Shown in pieces: positions 25,712-38,392 of a stretch of DNA of 64,000 nucleotides. The DNA is taken from the NCBI GenBank assembly GCA_018902545.1, contig JAHIQM010000005.1, positions 62,001 to 126,000 on the forward strand, written 5' to 3'. The position numbers and the translations under genes were made by a program. Below the pieces are notes generated by a model, which saw nothing but the letters and a program-made list of their open reading frames with translations, did no database searches and was not told the origin of the DNA. The DNA comes from Pseudomonadota bacterium (GTDB taxonomy: Bacteria; Desulfobacterota; Desulfovibrionia; Desulfovibrionales; Desulfomicrobiaceae). How positions within the stretch are numbered: position 1 is the first letter of the stretch; every line of letters begins with the position of its first letter.

Positions 25712-27661
25712 CTGCGGGCTACCGGCCAGCAGTTCGAGAGCCTTTCTGGCCTCTATGTCCTCCACAAATACGTCATAATGCAGCAGCGCTCCGCGTGCGT
25801 CGCGGACCACGCGGATGGTGCGCGAGGTCCAGCGTGCCGAGCCATCGGCGCGACGAATGCTGCACTCGAATCCAAAAATTTCATCCTGCGCACGGATCAT
25901 CTCGCCCAGCTGTTCCAGGTCCCGCGGGGATTCGAAAAGTTCCGCCACGGAACGCACCGAGTGCATCATTTCCCGGGACGAGGCATAACCGTAGATTCGG
26001 GCGTAACTCGTGTTCATGGACACGAAGCGGCCCTTGGCATCCACCGTGCACATGCCGATGGGAGCGCCTTCGTAGATGCTGTGATATTTGCTCTCAACTT
26101 CGGTCAGCGCCTGCTGAATCTGCCTCTTGGAGGAAATGTCGCGCACGAAGACGATGACTCCGGTGACCGCGCCGCTTTGCGCGTCCTTGATGGGATAGGA
26201 GTTGAACTCGATGGCTCTGAGCGCGGTGGAAGACATGATCTCAAGCACCTCGAACTCGTTGCATCCCGTGCGCAGGGAGCGCACCGCCGGGCAGCGGGAG
26301 CAGCACTGACCGAGGCGATGAAAAGCCTGGTGGCATTTGCGGCCGACCACGGGCGTTTCCTCGGCGTACCAGCGGATCATGGTCTGGTTGGCGTAGCGCA
26401 CCGTCATGTCCGGGGCGATCACGCTTATACCCTCATCGATACTTCCGAGCAGGTTTTCCAAAAAGGCTTCGTTGGCCAGGATCTGCTCTTCGGCGGCTTT
26501 GCGCTGACTCATGTCGTAGTGCGTCCCGATGATGCGCACCGGCGAGCCTGTGGCGCTTTTTTCCATCAGCTTTCCGCGGGAGTGGATCCATTTAAAAGAG
26601 CCGTCGCTGCAGCGCAGGCGGTACTCGAAGTCATAGCGTTCAGTCTCGCCCCTGAAATGGGAGGAAAGCATGTTCAGGGCGGGGACACGGTCCTCGGGGT
26701 GCAGCAGGGCTTCCCACTGGGAGATGGTCGGTTCAAGTTCCCCTTCCCGGTAACCAAGCATGGTGAACCACATGGGCGAACACTGCAGCCTCCCCGAAGG
26801 CACGTCGTAATCCCAGACCGCCTCCTGCGCTCCCTCCAGGGCGAATTTCCAGCGTTCCTCGCTGGCCTCCAGCGCCTGCTTGGCCTGCATGAGTCCCGTG
26901 ACCTCGAACTGCATGTGCACGATCTGGGTCACCTCACCCTGGGCGTCCAGCACAGGGGCGCTGCGCAAGAGCCAGTGCTTGCCGTCGGGGGAGCGGTAGG
27001 CCCCGTTCTGCACGGTCCTGCTCTTCAAGGCCCGCCAGGCCGTGCAGAAGGCGCCGCTCTCGGATGCGATCTTATTGTCCTGATTGTTCAGGACCCCGTG
27101 TTCGGTGGAGTTCAGGATGCTGGAAGGGCTTTCGGTGACCGGGGAATTCGACCACAGGATGTGGAACTGGGAATCCAGCAGGGTCACCGACACGTCCTGC
27201 AAATTTTCCAGAATGGTGCGCTGCACCCGTTGCTGTCCACGCAGCTGCGATTCGAGAATCTGGCGCTCCCGGATTTCGTCGCGCAGCAACCTGGTCAGCT
27301 CTTCGAGTTCGCTTTTGCGCTGATCCAGGCTTTGGACCGGATTGACGGCAACGATGCCAGACACTTTCTCAAGGGCCGACATGCTTTCCAGAAAGGCGAC
27401 TGGATTTGTGCGGATAAGCCCGGTGATGCGATCGGGCAACTTCCCGGACAAGGCCATGAGCAGGTCCGGGTCTTCGCCCAGGAGCCTGGCCAGAGCGTGG
27501 ATGCGTTCTTCGGTCAGCGGGGCGTTTTCGCCGCGTTCGAGCTTGCTCAGATACGAATGATGAATGCCAATACGCTTGGCAACACTGCGGATTGAATACC
27601 CTGAATGTTTGGCGGCGAGAGCTTTTCTGCGCTCGGTGAGATAACTTCCTAGTGCGCTCAT
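25709..27661 (-). CDS. HTH (XRE-type) regulator with four PAS domains
   Basis: A 650-residue protein starting MSALGSYLTERRKAL (ATG 27661; a TTG at 27697 is an alternative). Residues about 5-65 form an XRE/Cro-type helix-turn-helix (YSIRSVAKRIGIHHSYLSKL). A helical linker is followed by four PAS domains, the third carrying KCHQAFHRLGQCCSRCP, a cysteine pattern suited to metal, Fe-S or redox sensing. There is no HisKA, HATPase, receiver, GGDEF or sigma-54 AAA domain. It therefore looks like a one-component transcription factor that reads signals through PAS, an unusual pairing. It is transcribed away from the receiver at 28031, and inverted repeats in the shared spacer are candidate operators. 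Confidence 0.85.
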   Translation of the reverse strand: MSALGSYLTERRKALAAKHSGYSIRSVAKRIGIHHSYLSKLERGENAPLTEERIHALARLLGEDPDLLMALSGKLPDRITGLIRTNPVAFLESMSALEKVSGIVAVNPVQSLDQRKSELEELTRLLRDEIRERQILESQLRGQQRVQRTILENLQDVSVTLLDSQFHILWSNSPVTESPSSILNSTEHGVLNNQDNKIASESGAFCTAWRALKSRTVQNGAYRSPDGKHWLLRSAPVLDAQGEVTQIVHMQFEVTGLMQAKQALEASEERWKFALEGAQEAVWDYDVPSGRLQCSPMWFTMLGYREGELEPTISQWEALLHPEDRVPALNMLSSHFRGETERYDFEYRLRCSDGSFKWIHSRGKLMEKSATGSPVRIIGTHYDMSQRKAAEEQILANEAFLENLLGSIDEGISVIAPDMTVRYANQTMIRWYAEETPVVGRKCHQAFHRLGQCCSRCPAVRSLRTGCNEFEVLEIMSSTALRAIEFNSYPIKDAQSGAVTGVIVFVRDISSKRQIQQALTEVESKYHSIYEGAPIGMCTVDAKGRFVSMNTSYARIYGYASSREMMHSVRSVAELFESPRDLEQLGEMIRAQDEIFGFECSIRRADGSARWTSRTIRVVRDARGALLHYDVFVEDIEARKALELLAGSPQ

Positions 27662-28030
27662 GTGTCTATCATAAAGTAGCCGCTTTTTCCTGGGCAAGCA
27701 TTTATTTGTCGGACGCGCAAATTATTTATTGGCGAAGGATTGCGGTCCTGAGCGTCACTTTTGGGCCGCTTCTGGTGAACCTTTTGTCGGACAAAGAGAG
27801 AATACTCGCAAAAAATGATGGTTTCTGTGGGGATGCATGACGGCGGAGCACAAGGCCTGCGCCGGAATCATTGGCGACATCGGACAGGCATTTTTTTCAA
27901 AAAACATGTTGACCGCAAAACATTGGCTATTTCATACTCGCCAATAGGAGTAGCTAAATTTTTTCCTAGGAATTGGCCCGCGCATCGGCGTGAATTCAGG
28001 CGTTGAAAACCCAACAAGGAATCAGTCCGC
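27662..28030. promoter_or_regulatory. Divergent promoter region with TTGGC/GCCAA repeats
   Basis: This 369-base AT-richer spacer separates the HTH-PAS regulator from the membrane receiver gene. ATTGGCGA at 27728-27735 is repeated in inverse as TCGCCAAT at 27938-27945. A close inverted pair TTGGC-N12-GCCAA lies at 27923-27944. XRE regulators often bind inverted repeats near their own gene, so these are candidate operators; that is inference. No coding frame in the spacer looks real. Confidence 0.4.
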
Positions 28031-28852
28031 ATGAAGAGACAGCATTCTCCCCTTTTCTATGCTGCGTTGGCACTGATCCTCGCTCTATTTTTAGGACACT
28101 TTTATCTGGGCGTCCTGTTCGAGAATGCCAGGCATAACAAGCAGTTGGCCATTCCCGGCGGGGAGAGGCTGCTTACGGTATCGCCACGGGAAGAGCCTTC
28201 CCGAAGCATGTCTCTGACCGGTTATAGTCTTGTCGCCGTTTTCGCTGTTGTGGTCGCCGGGCTCTGTTTTTACGTCTTGCGGGGCCGGAACAGGATTGTG
28301 GCGCAGGCCGAAGAGCTTGAGCGCGTGAACGCCGCATTGGCCCGCGACATCGCCCGGCGCGAACAGATCGAGCAGGACCTGCATGTGCAAGTCAAGCTGT
28401 CGCAAGGCGAGGCGGGCATCGCCGGAAGTGAAGAGGAAAAAAAGGCTGCGGCGCTTAACAAAAAGGGGCGGAATTGGCGCATCCTCCTGGCTGAGGATGA
28501 CATCACCAACATGACCATGCTGACCCGCCTGCTGGAAAAGCTGGGCTGCGAGGTCACCCAGGCGGGCAATGGGCTGGAAGCGGTGCAGTTGATGGAAAAG
28601 AGTGATGTGGATATTGTGCTCATGGACATCCAGATGCCCGTCATGGATGGGGTCGAGGCAACCAGGCGCATCCGTTCCGACGCGAACCTCGGCGAACGGT
28701 CCAGGGTCCCGATCATCGCCGTGACCGCCTTTGCCATGAGCGGGGACCGGGAGAGATTCCTGCAGGCGGGCATGAACGACTACTTGGCCAAGCCCCTGAG
28801 CGTCAAAACGCTGGTGGCGGCCATGGACAGGGCCGTGGCCGGGGGAACCTGA
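28031..28852 (+). CDS. Membrane-anchored receiver-domain protein
   Basis: A 273-residue protein with two membrane spans (about 8-29 and 62-84), a short periplasmic loop between them, and a coiled-coil segment (about 88-125, EELERVNAALARDIARR). A receiver follows, with LLAEDDITNMTMLTRLL, the phospho-acceptor in [12 protein letters not shown] and YLAKP. It resembles a hybrid kinase from which PAS, HisKA and HATPase are missing. Nothing indicates a frameshift within the gene. It sits 49 bases before a membrane hybrid kinase (28902) in the same direction, so it may be an accessory phosphate acceptor for that system. AAGGA lies 13 bases upstream of the start, slightly far. Confidence 0.82.
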   Translation: MKRQHSPLFYAALALILALFLGHFYLGVLFENARHNKQLAIPGGERLLTVSPREEPSRSMSLTGYSLVAVFAVVVAGLCFYVLRGRNRIVAQAEELERVNAALARDIARREQIEQDLHVQVKLSQGEAGIAGSEEEKKAAALNKKGRNWRILLAEDDITNMTMLTRLLEKLGCEVTQAGNGLEAVQLMEKSDVDIVLMDIQMPVMDGVEATRRIRSDANLGERSRVPIIAVTAFAMSGDRERFLQAGMNDYLAKPLSVKTLVAAMDRAVAGGT

Positions 28853-28901
28853 ACCGTCCTTGACGGCAATGAGCGGAGACGAGAATGAGTGGAGTGTGAG
28901 C

Positions 28902-31616
28902 ATGAAAACCAAGTACGCCTGCGTTTTGGGCGCAATCCTGAAGATGCATTGCATGCTTCTCACAGTTCTTGCCGTCCTTTTTCTGACCCTACCCGTCGCG
29001 GCAGACCATGACCGGCCTCCCAGAATTCTTGTCCTGCATTCCTACCATCAGGGCCTTGAGTGGACGGACGCATTGCAGCGGGGGATCAGCCGCGTCTTTG
29101 CCGAAACCAAAGCAAAAGTGGACCTTGATATCCATTATCTTGACATGGCTCGGCTGGGCCCGATGATTGGCAAGGATCTCGTCGAAGCTGACTTTGTGGA
29201 CCATCTGAAAAACGTTCACCACGATCTCGATTATGACCTTGTGCTGGTTTCGGACAACGACGCTCTGGAGACGATCCTGCGCCACCGCGAGACGGTTGCG
29301 CCGGGGGCTCCGGTCGTCTTCTGCGGGGTGAACAATTTTTCGCAGTCCATGATCAGCGGCCACTCCGGCATTACGGGCGTGGCCGAAACCCCTTCCTTCG
29401 ACAAGACCTTTGAACTGGCCGCAGCCCTGTGGCCGGGGCTCAGCAAAGTGCTCGTGCTTGGAGAGGATACCGCCACGGGCCAACAGAATCTGTCCATTCT
29501 GAAGATGCAGATGGCAAACGCATCATCTCGACCGGAATTGCATTTTTCAACCGAAACCGACATCGCCGCTCTTGAAGAGCGTCTGGCCGTACTGACCCCG
29601 GAATGGGCGGTCCTGCCCATGTGCCGCCCCTTCGAGGACGCCCGGCTTTTGTCCGTGGCCGAAGCCTCGGCCAGACTGAGCAAGGCGTCGCCGGTCCCTT
29701 TGTTCGCGGCCTGGGATTTCTGGATGAATCATGGCCCCATGGGCGGCGTGGCCGTTTCCTCCGCTTCCCAGGGCGGGGCGGCGGCCAGCATCGCCCTGCG
29801 CATCCTGCAAGGCGAGCCTGTGGACTCAATCCCCGTACTCGAAGATAGCCCCAATCTCGTCATCCTGGACCAGAATGCGCTGGATCGGTTCAGTATACCT
29901 GCCGCCCGCGTTCCACGCGAATCAACCATTTTGAACCACGAGCCGTCCTTTTACGAGCAACACCACACCCTGGTCTGGACCTACGGCCTGTTGAGCCTGG
30001 CGGGAACAGTGCTTTGCCTCCTGCTGGCCTTGAACGTCGTGGCGCGCAGAAAAGCCGATGCCTCACTCAAGCGGCAGTTGCTTTTCACCGAAACCCTGTT
30101 GCGGGCCATTCCTTCACCCATCTTCTACAAGGACACCTTTGGCCGCTATCTTGGATGCAACAAAGCCTTTGCCGACTTTCACGAATTGAGTGAAATCAAG
30201 GTCAAGGGCAGAACCGTGCACGAGTTGTTTCCGGGCAGTCAGGGAGCTTTATTCGAAGCCAAGGACCGGGAACTGCTGCTGAGCGAAGGTGTGCAGTGCT
30301 ATGAACACAGCCTGCAGACGCATCGCGGCCCAAGGGAAGTAATCATCTGCAAATCCGTCTTCTCGGACGAGCACGGCCATCCGGCAGGCATCGTCGGGAT
30401 GATCACGGACATCACCGACCGCAAGGCCATGGAACTCGAACTTCTCAGCGTGCGTGACGCGGCCCTGGCCGCCAGTGTCGTCAAGAGCGCGTTCCTGGCC
30501 AACATGAGCCATGAGATCCGCACACCGCTGAATGGCCTCATGGGCATGCTGCAATTGCTCGAATCGTCCTCCCAGACAGACGAGCAGAATGAGTTCATAG
30601 GCATGGCCCTTGTCTCGGGCAAACGCCTCACGGCCCTCTTGTCCGACATTCTGGATATTTCGAGGATTGAAGCCGACAAGTTGACGATCACAAAACTTCC
30701 CTTTGACCTTGGGGAAATGCGCGCATCCATCGAAACCCTGTTCTCCTTTTCAGCCATGGAAAAGGGTATCGAGTTCGATGTGCAGTTTGACGAAAATCTT
30801 CCTCGAACGTTGGTCGGGGACGAATTGCGCCTGCGTCAGATACTTTTCAATCTGGTCGGCAATGCGATCAAATTCACCACCCAAGGTTACGCGCGGGTGC
30901 AGATATCCATGCAGCCGGGAAAGCCGGAAGACGAGTGCAGGATTCTGTGTTGCGTCAGCGACAGCGGCCCAGGCATCAGCGATAACATTCTGGCCAAAGT
31001 TTTCGAGCCCTTCGTGCAGGGTGAGGATTCATACGTGCAGGGTCATCAGGGCGCGGGCCTTGGCTTGGCCATTGTGGCCAGGCTAGTGAATCTGATGGGC
31101 GGAACCCTGTCCATCGACACTTCGGAAACTGGCACGACCATCTGCTGTTCCCTGCCTCTGCAGATTTCGCCCAAGGACGCGCAAGAGTTCAAGACCTGTC
31201 GAACGGACGACCAACCCGGTCCCGCGAGGCTGCGCATCCTGCTGGCCGAAGACGACCCCGTGAACATGTTCGCCGCCACACGCATCCTGGAAAAGGCGGG
31301 TCATGTTGTCGCTGAGGCCTCGGACGGCGAGCAGGCGCTCACGCTGCTGCGGGAGGCGGACTTTGATCTTATTCTCATGGACATCCAGATGCCGCTCATG
31401 GACGGCATGCAGGCCACGGCCCTGATTCGAAGCGATGCCTCCCTGGGGGGCAAGTCCCGCATCCCCATCGTGGCCATGACGGCCTACGCCATGAGGGGGG
31501 ACGCAGAGAAATTTTTGTCCGGCGGCATGGACGGCTATATCGCCAAGCCGCTGGACAGCAAGGACCTGTTTGAGGTCATCAGGGATGTCGTATCCCGGAG
31601 GAAAGCTTGCAGATAA
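28902..31616 (+). CDS. Hybrid histidine kinase with periplasmic ABC-substrate-binding-like sensor
   Basis: A 904-residue membrane kinase. I start at ATG 28902 (GGAG upstream), which gives a proper signal peptide ending LFLTLPVAA; the frame is open to 28860. The periplasmic sensor (about 37-330, ILVLHSYHQGLEWTDAL, VFCGVNNF) resembles the ABC_sub_bind family. A membrane span (about 355-378) and a PAS domain (about 396-510) follow. Then come HisKA with His537 in [12 protein letters not shown], an HATPase ([21 protein letters not shown]) and a receiver with Asp827 in LMDIQMPLMDG and the YIAKP lysine. The sensor fold suggests a soluble periplasmic ligand. It follows the membrane receiver gene and precedes two more hybrid kinases. 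Confidence 0.92.
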   Translation: MKTKYACVLGAILKMHCMLLTVLAVLFLTLPVAADHDRPPRILVLHSYHQGLEWTDALQRGISRVFAETKAKVDLDIHYLDMARLGPMIGKDLVEADFVDHLKNVHHDLDYDLVLVSDNDALETILRHRETVAPGAPVVFCGVNNFSQSMISGHSGITGVAETPSFDKTFELAAALWPGLSKVLVLGEDTATGQQNLSILKMQMANASSRPELHFSTETDIAALEERLAVLTPEWAVLPMCRPFEDARLLSVAEASARLSKASPVPLFAAWDFWMNHGPMGGVAVSSASQGGAAASIALRILQGEPVDSIPVLEDSPNLVILDQNALDRFSIPAARVPRESTILNHEPSFYEQHHTLVWTYGLLSLAGTVLCLLLALNVVARRKADASLKRQLLFTETLLRAIPSPIFYKDTFGRYLGCNKAFADFHELSEIKVKGRTVHELFPGSQGALFEAKDRELLLSEGVQCYEHSLQTHRGPREVIICKSVFSDEHGHPAGIVGMITDITDRKAMELELLSVRDAALAASVVKSAFLANMSHEIRTPLNGLMGMLQLLESSSQTDEQNEFIGMALVSGKRLTALLSDILDISRIEADKLTITKLPFDLGEMRASIETLFSFSAMEKGIEFDVQFDENLPRTLVGDELRLRQILFNLVGNAIKFTTQGYARVQISMQPGKPEDECRILCCVSDSGPGISDNILAKVFEPFVQGEDSYVQGHQGAGLGLAIVARLVNLMGGTLSIDTSETGTTICCSLPLQISPKDAQEFKTCRTDDQPGPARLRILLAEDDPVNMFAATRILEKAGHVVAEASDGEQALTLLREADFDLILMDIQMPLMDGMQATALIRSDASLGGKSRIPIVAMTAYAMRGDAEKFLSGGMDGYIAKPLDSKDLFEVIRDVVSRRKACR

Positions 31617-31662
31617 CGGGCTTTTGTCGGAAGAAATGCTTGAAATCCCTGCTTGAGGTTGC

Positions 31663-34557
<2,895 letters not shown>

Positions 34558-34597
34558 ATCAAGACGGCCTGGAAATCACCCGCAGCCGGAGCCGCCC

Positions 34598-37500
34598 ATG
34601 AATACTTCCCAGCTGCCGGAGAAATGCGTCCTGCTGCTTTTCGAGGATTTTTTTGATCTCGAAGAGATTCAGAAGGTCCAGGACAGTTTCGCCCTGGCCA
34701 CGGGCGTGGCTTCCCTTATCACCGCCCCCGACGGCAGGCCGCTGACAAGGCCGAGCAATTTCACCAGGCTGTGCAGCAGGATCATCCGGGAATCCACGGC
34801 AGGAAAAGAAAACTGCATGCGCTCCGACGCTCTGCTTGGAGCGTACAACCCCCATGGCCCGAACATAAGCCGGTGCATGAGCGGGGCCCTTTGGGACGCG
34901 GGGGTGAGCATCACCGTGGGCGGACGGCATGTCGCCAGCTGGCTCATCGGGCAGGTGCGCTCCAGCGTTCTCGATGATGACGCCATGTACGGCTATGCGC
35001 GGACCATCGGCGTCGATCCTCAGGAATACCGGGAGGCCATGGCGGAGGTGCCTGTCATGGACGAAGAGCAGTTTCGTCGCGTGGCCGACGCCCTTTTCGT
35101 CATCGCCAATTCCCTGTCCGAAAAGGCCTACCAGCAGGCCCTGCTGCTGGAGGAGAAAAGGGAGCGCCAGAAAATGGACGCCATGCGCTCCATGCTCATG
35201 GACCGCAGCCTCGACGCCATTGTCGTCATCAACGAGCATCACCGCGTGATCGAGGCCAACAAACGTTTCGCGGACATGCTCGGCTACGCCCCGGAAGAGG
35301 TGATCGGTCTTTACACCTGGGACTACGAAGCGACCATGAACGAGGCAATGGTCAGGGACCTGTTCCCCGATTTTTCACAAGTCAATTCCGTGTTCGAATC
35401 CAGACACCGCAAAAAGGACGGCACGGTCTTCGACGTGGAGGTGACCACCGCCGGAGCCTCCATTGACGGCCACTCCTGCGTTCTGACTTTTAGCCGGGAC
35501 ATCACCGCGCGCAAAGAGGCCGAGCGGCAGCTGAGCCAGAGCGAGAAGCATTTTCGGACCCTGTTCGAACTGAGCCGCGACGGATTCATCCTGGCCGACC
35601 CGGAAGGCCGGTTTCTGGACGCGAACAAGGCCTATTGCGACATGACGGGCTATTCGGTGCCGGAGCTGCGCGCCCTTGGCGATTTTTACGCCATCACCCC
35701 CGGGAAATGGCGAAATTGGCAGCGCGAGGAGATCTGGACGAGGCTGTTTCTGACCGGCGATACAGGGGTTTACGAGAAGGAATACATCCACAGGGACGGA
35801 CACGTATTTCCGGTGGAACTGCGGGATTTCGCGGTCCATGACGACCACGGCGTCGTCAGGTACGCCTGGGGCACCGTGCGCGACATTTCAAAACGCGTGC
35901 GGACCGAGGAGCACATGCGCTCCCTGCTGCAGATGGTTGAACAGAGCCCGGCCTGCATCGTCATGACCGATCCGAAGGGCAACATCGAATACGTCAATCC
36001 CAAGTTCACGGAACTTTCGGGGTACACCTTTGCCGAGGTCCGGGGACAGAATCCGCGCATCCTCGGTTCGGGCTACAAGTCCCGCGGGGAGTACGAGGAG
36101 CTGTGGCGGACCATCGAATCCGGGCGGCAGTGGCGGGGCGAGTTCCGCAACCGGCACAAGGACGGCAGCCTGTACTGGGAAGCCGCCCTCATTTCGCCCA
36201 TCCTCGAACCCGACGGCCGCATCACTCATTACGTGGCCATCAAGGAAGACATCACCCAGCACCGCCACACCCAGGAAGAGCTGCGCAAGCGTGACATCAA
36301 TTTCAAGAAGATCGTGGATATCCTGCCCCAGCTGGTATCCTACGTTGACAGGAACCTGCGCTACCGCTTCGTCAACGCCGCCTATTCCAGTTTTTTCTCC
36401 TCCAGCGATCTCGTCGGCCTGACCGTTCCGGAGGTCATCGGGGAAGAGGCCTTCGAGATTGCGCAGGAACATGTGCAGCAGGTCTTTCAGGGCAAGACCG
36501 TTCATTACGGGGCCACGCTGCCGTATCCGGAGATGGGCGAACGCTTTGTCGATGTGTATCTGATTCCCGACTATTCAGGCTCGGGGGAAGTGGAGGGCTA
36601 CTATTCCATCCTCAACGACCTGACCCATCTGAAGAAAATCGAGGATTCCCTGCGACTGGCCAAGGATGAGGCTGAAGCCGCCAACAAGCTCAAGTCCGAA
36701 TTTCTGGCCAACATGAGCCACGAAATCCGCACGCCTTTGAATGGCATCCTTGGCATGCTGCAGCTCATGCAGAGCACGAACCTGGATGCGGAGCAGCAAG
36801 AATGCCTGCAGACGGCCATCAAGTCATCGGAGCGTCTGACCCGGCTTCTGAGCGACATTCTCGACATTTCAAAGATCGAGGCGGACAAACTGGTGTTCCG
36901 GGACCACGCCTTTGAGATCCGGGATGTGGAAAAGGCGCTCGGGGAACTGTTCGGACAGGCGGTCAAGGAGAAGGGCATCGATTACACCTTCCGCGCCGAC
37001 CCGCGCCTGCCGGAAAAGGTTATGGGCGATGAGGCGCGCCTGGTGCAGGTGCTCTTCAACCTGGTCGGCAATTCCCTCAAGTTCACGGAACAGGGCAGCG
37101 TGTGCGTCGAAGCCACGGTGCTGCCGTTTACTGCGGGAGCGCCGCTGCGCCTGCTTTTTTCCGTAACCGACACAGGCCTTGGCATGTCGGACCAGATCCA
37201 GCGCGACATCTTCGAACCATTCATTCAAAATGACGGCTCCTATACCAGGCGATATCAGGGGGTAGGGCTGGGGCTGACCATCGTGCGCAAGCTCGTGCAA
37301 CGCATGGGCGGCAGCCTCTGCCTGGATTCAACATCCGGCCAGGGCTCGGCCATTTTTGTTTCCCTGCCTTTCGGGCTGTGCTGCGAGCATGCCGGGGAAG
37401 ACGCCTGCGGCGGTGAATCCAATACAATACCCGGACTGCGTGTGCTGATGGTCGAGGACGATGCGGTCAACCTGCTCTGCGGACAGCGGCTTCTGGAAAA

Positions 37501-37834
37501 ATCAGGGTATGTGGTCAGCACGGCCTGCGACGGCCAGGATGCCCTTGAAAAGCTCATGACCGAGAATTTCGATCTGGTGCTCATGGACATCCAGATGCCG
37601 GTGCTGGATGGGATACAGACGACAAAGGCCATCCGTCATGCCGCGCCCTTCGCGCACGTTTCGGACATCCCCATTATCGCTCTGACCGCGCACGCCATGG
37701 CCGGGGATCAGGAAAAATTTCTGGCCGCCGAAATGGACGGGTACCTGAGCAAACCTTATGATCTTGGCAAGATCAATCAGGAGATAGCACGAGTCATTTC
37801 CCTGCCCCGCAGGGGAGCGCGACAGGCGGATTGA
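34598..37834 (+). CDS. Hybrid histidine kinase with N-terminal PocR domain and four PAS domains
   Basis: A 1078-residue soluble kinase. The frame is open to 34472, but that stretch overlaps the previous gene; I start at ATG 34598 (GGAG about 9 bases upstream). Residues about 8-175 match the PocR sensor (EIQKVQDSFALATGVASLIT, cysteines in RLCSRII, KENCMRSD and SRCMSG), a family thought to sense small hydrocarbon-derived compounds. Four PAS domains (about 200-310, 318-435, 443-560, 570-690) follow. HisKA has His708 in [12 protein letters not shown], then an HATPase (GLGMS, GVGLGLTIVRKLVQRM) and a receiver with Asp997 in [11 protein letters not shown] and YLSKP. A free receiver gene lies 140 bases downstream. 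Confidence 0.92.
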   Translation: MNTSQLPEKCVLLLFEDFFDLEEIQKVQDSFALATGVASLITAPDGRPLTRPSNFTRLCSRIIRESTAGKENCMRSDALLGAYNPHGPNISRCMSGALWDAGVSITVGGRHVASWLIGQVRSSVLDDDAMYGYARTIGVDPQEYREAMAEVPVMDEEQFRRVADALFVIANSLSEKAYQQALLLEEKRERQKMDAMRSMLMDRSLDAIVVINEHHRVIEANKRFADMLGYAPEEVIGLYTWDYEATMNEAMVRDLFPDFSQVNSVFESRHRKKDGTVFDVEVTTAGASIDGHSCVLTFSRDITARKEAERQLSQSEKHFRTLFELSRDGFILADPEGRFLDANKAYCDMTGYSVPELRALGDFYAITPGKWRNWQREEIWTRLFLTGDTGVYEKEYIHRDGHVFPVELRDFAVHDDHGVVRYAWGTVRDISKRVRTEEHMRSLLQMVEQSPACIVMTDPKGNIEYVNPKFTELSGYTFAEVRGQNPRILGSGYKSRGEYEELWRTIESGRQWRGEFRNRHKDGSLYWEAALISPILEPDGRITHYVAIKEDITQHRHTQEELRKRDINFKKIVDILPQLVSYVDRNLRYRFVNAAYSSFFSSSDLVGLTVPEVIGEEAFEIAQEHVQQVFQGKTVHYGATLPYPEMGERFVDVYLIPDYSGSGEVEGYYSILNDLTHLKKIEDSLRLAKDEAEAANKLKSEFLANMSHEIRTPLNGILGMLQLMQSTNLDAEQQECLQTAIKSSERLTRLLSDILDISKIEADKLVFRDHAFEIRDVEKALGELFGQAVKEKGIDYTFRADPRLPEKVMGDEARLVQVLFNLVGNSLKFTEQGSVCVEATVLPFTAGAPLRLLFSVTDTGLGMSDQIQRDIFEPFIQNDGSYTRRYQGVGLGLTIVRKLVQRMGGSLCLDSTSGQGSAIFVSLPFGLCCEHAGEDACGGESNTIPGLRVLMVEDDAVNLLCGQRLLEKSGYVVSTACDGQDALEKLMTENFDLVLMDIQMPVLDGIQTTKAIRHAAPFAHVSDIPIIALTAHAMAGDQEKFLAAEMDGYLSKPYDLGKINQEIARVISLPRRGARQAD

Positions 37835-37921
37835 CGCGGACATAATTTTGCGGAAAATCGCCATTTCTTTTTTGCAGGCGGCCTGCGATGCTCAATGGAG
37901 CCAGCCCGGAAAAACGATTAA

Positions 37922-37937
37922 ATAAGTAATGACTTAT
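37922..37937 (+). promoter_or_regulatory. Inverted repeat before the free receiver gene
   Basis: ATAAGT-AATG-ACTTAT is a perfect 6-bp inverted repeat about 40 bases before the receiver start. It could be an operator or a small RNA hairpin; there is no T-run directly after it. Confidence 0.3.
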
Positions 37938-37974
37938 CCGAACTTGAAATACCGACAGAAACAGAGAGGTTTCA

Positions 37975-38370
37975 ATGCGAATTCTGATTGTTGAAGACGA
38001 TTTTGTCGGCCGTAAGGTCATGCACCAGTTGCTGCTTGAATATGGGGAATGCGACGTGGCCGTGGACGGGCTTGAAGCCGTCAAGGCCTTCGATCTGGCC
38101 TGTGAAGCGGGCCAGCCCTATGATGTCATGTTCCTGGACATCATGATGCCGAACATGAGCGGGCACGAGGCTTTAAAGATCATCCGGGACAAGGAGAAGG
38201 AGCGTGGGGTGACCCCGCAGAATGAAGTGAAGGTCATCATGACCAGCGCTCTGGATGACGTGAAGAACGTGACCCAGTCCTTTTTCCAGGGAGGGGCCTC
38301 GGCCTATCTGGTCAAGCCCATCGAACGGCGCAAGGTCATCGAAGAATTGCGAAAGCTCGGCATGATTTAA
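37975..38370 (+). CDS. Single-domain response regulator (CheY-like)
   Basis: A 131-residue receiver: ILIVEDDFVGRKVMHQLL, phospho-acceptor in VMFLDIMMPNMSG, MTSALDD for the switch Thr/Ser, and YLVKPIERRKV for the lysine. No output domain. AGAGG precedes the start. It follows the PocR-type hybrid kinase on the same strand and converges on cheB. It is a possible phosphate acceptor for the surrounding kinases or a second CheY; context cannot decide. Confidence 0.92.
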   Translation: MRILIVEDDFVGRKVMHQLLLEYGECDVAVDGLEAVKAFDLACEAGQPYDVMFLDIMMPNMSGHEALKIIRDKEKERGVTPQNEVKVIMTSALDDVKNVTQSFFQGGASAYLVKPIERRKVIEELRKLGMI

Positions 38371-38392
38371 ACGGCCAAGGCCAGGGCGAGCA

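Noticed and set aside
25778-27595. 605-residue plus-strand frame
   Set aside because: Exactly antisense to the HTH-PAS gene; composition (His/Gly/Ala/Arg rich) and no domain support a shadow.
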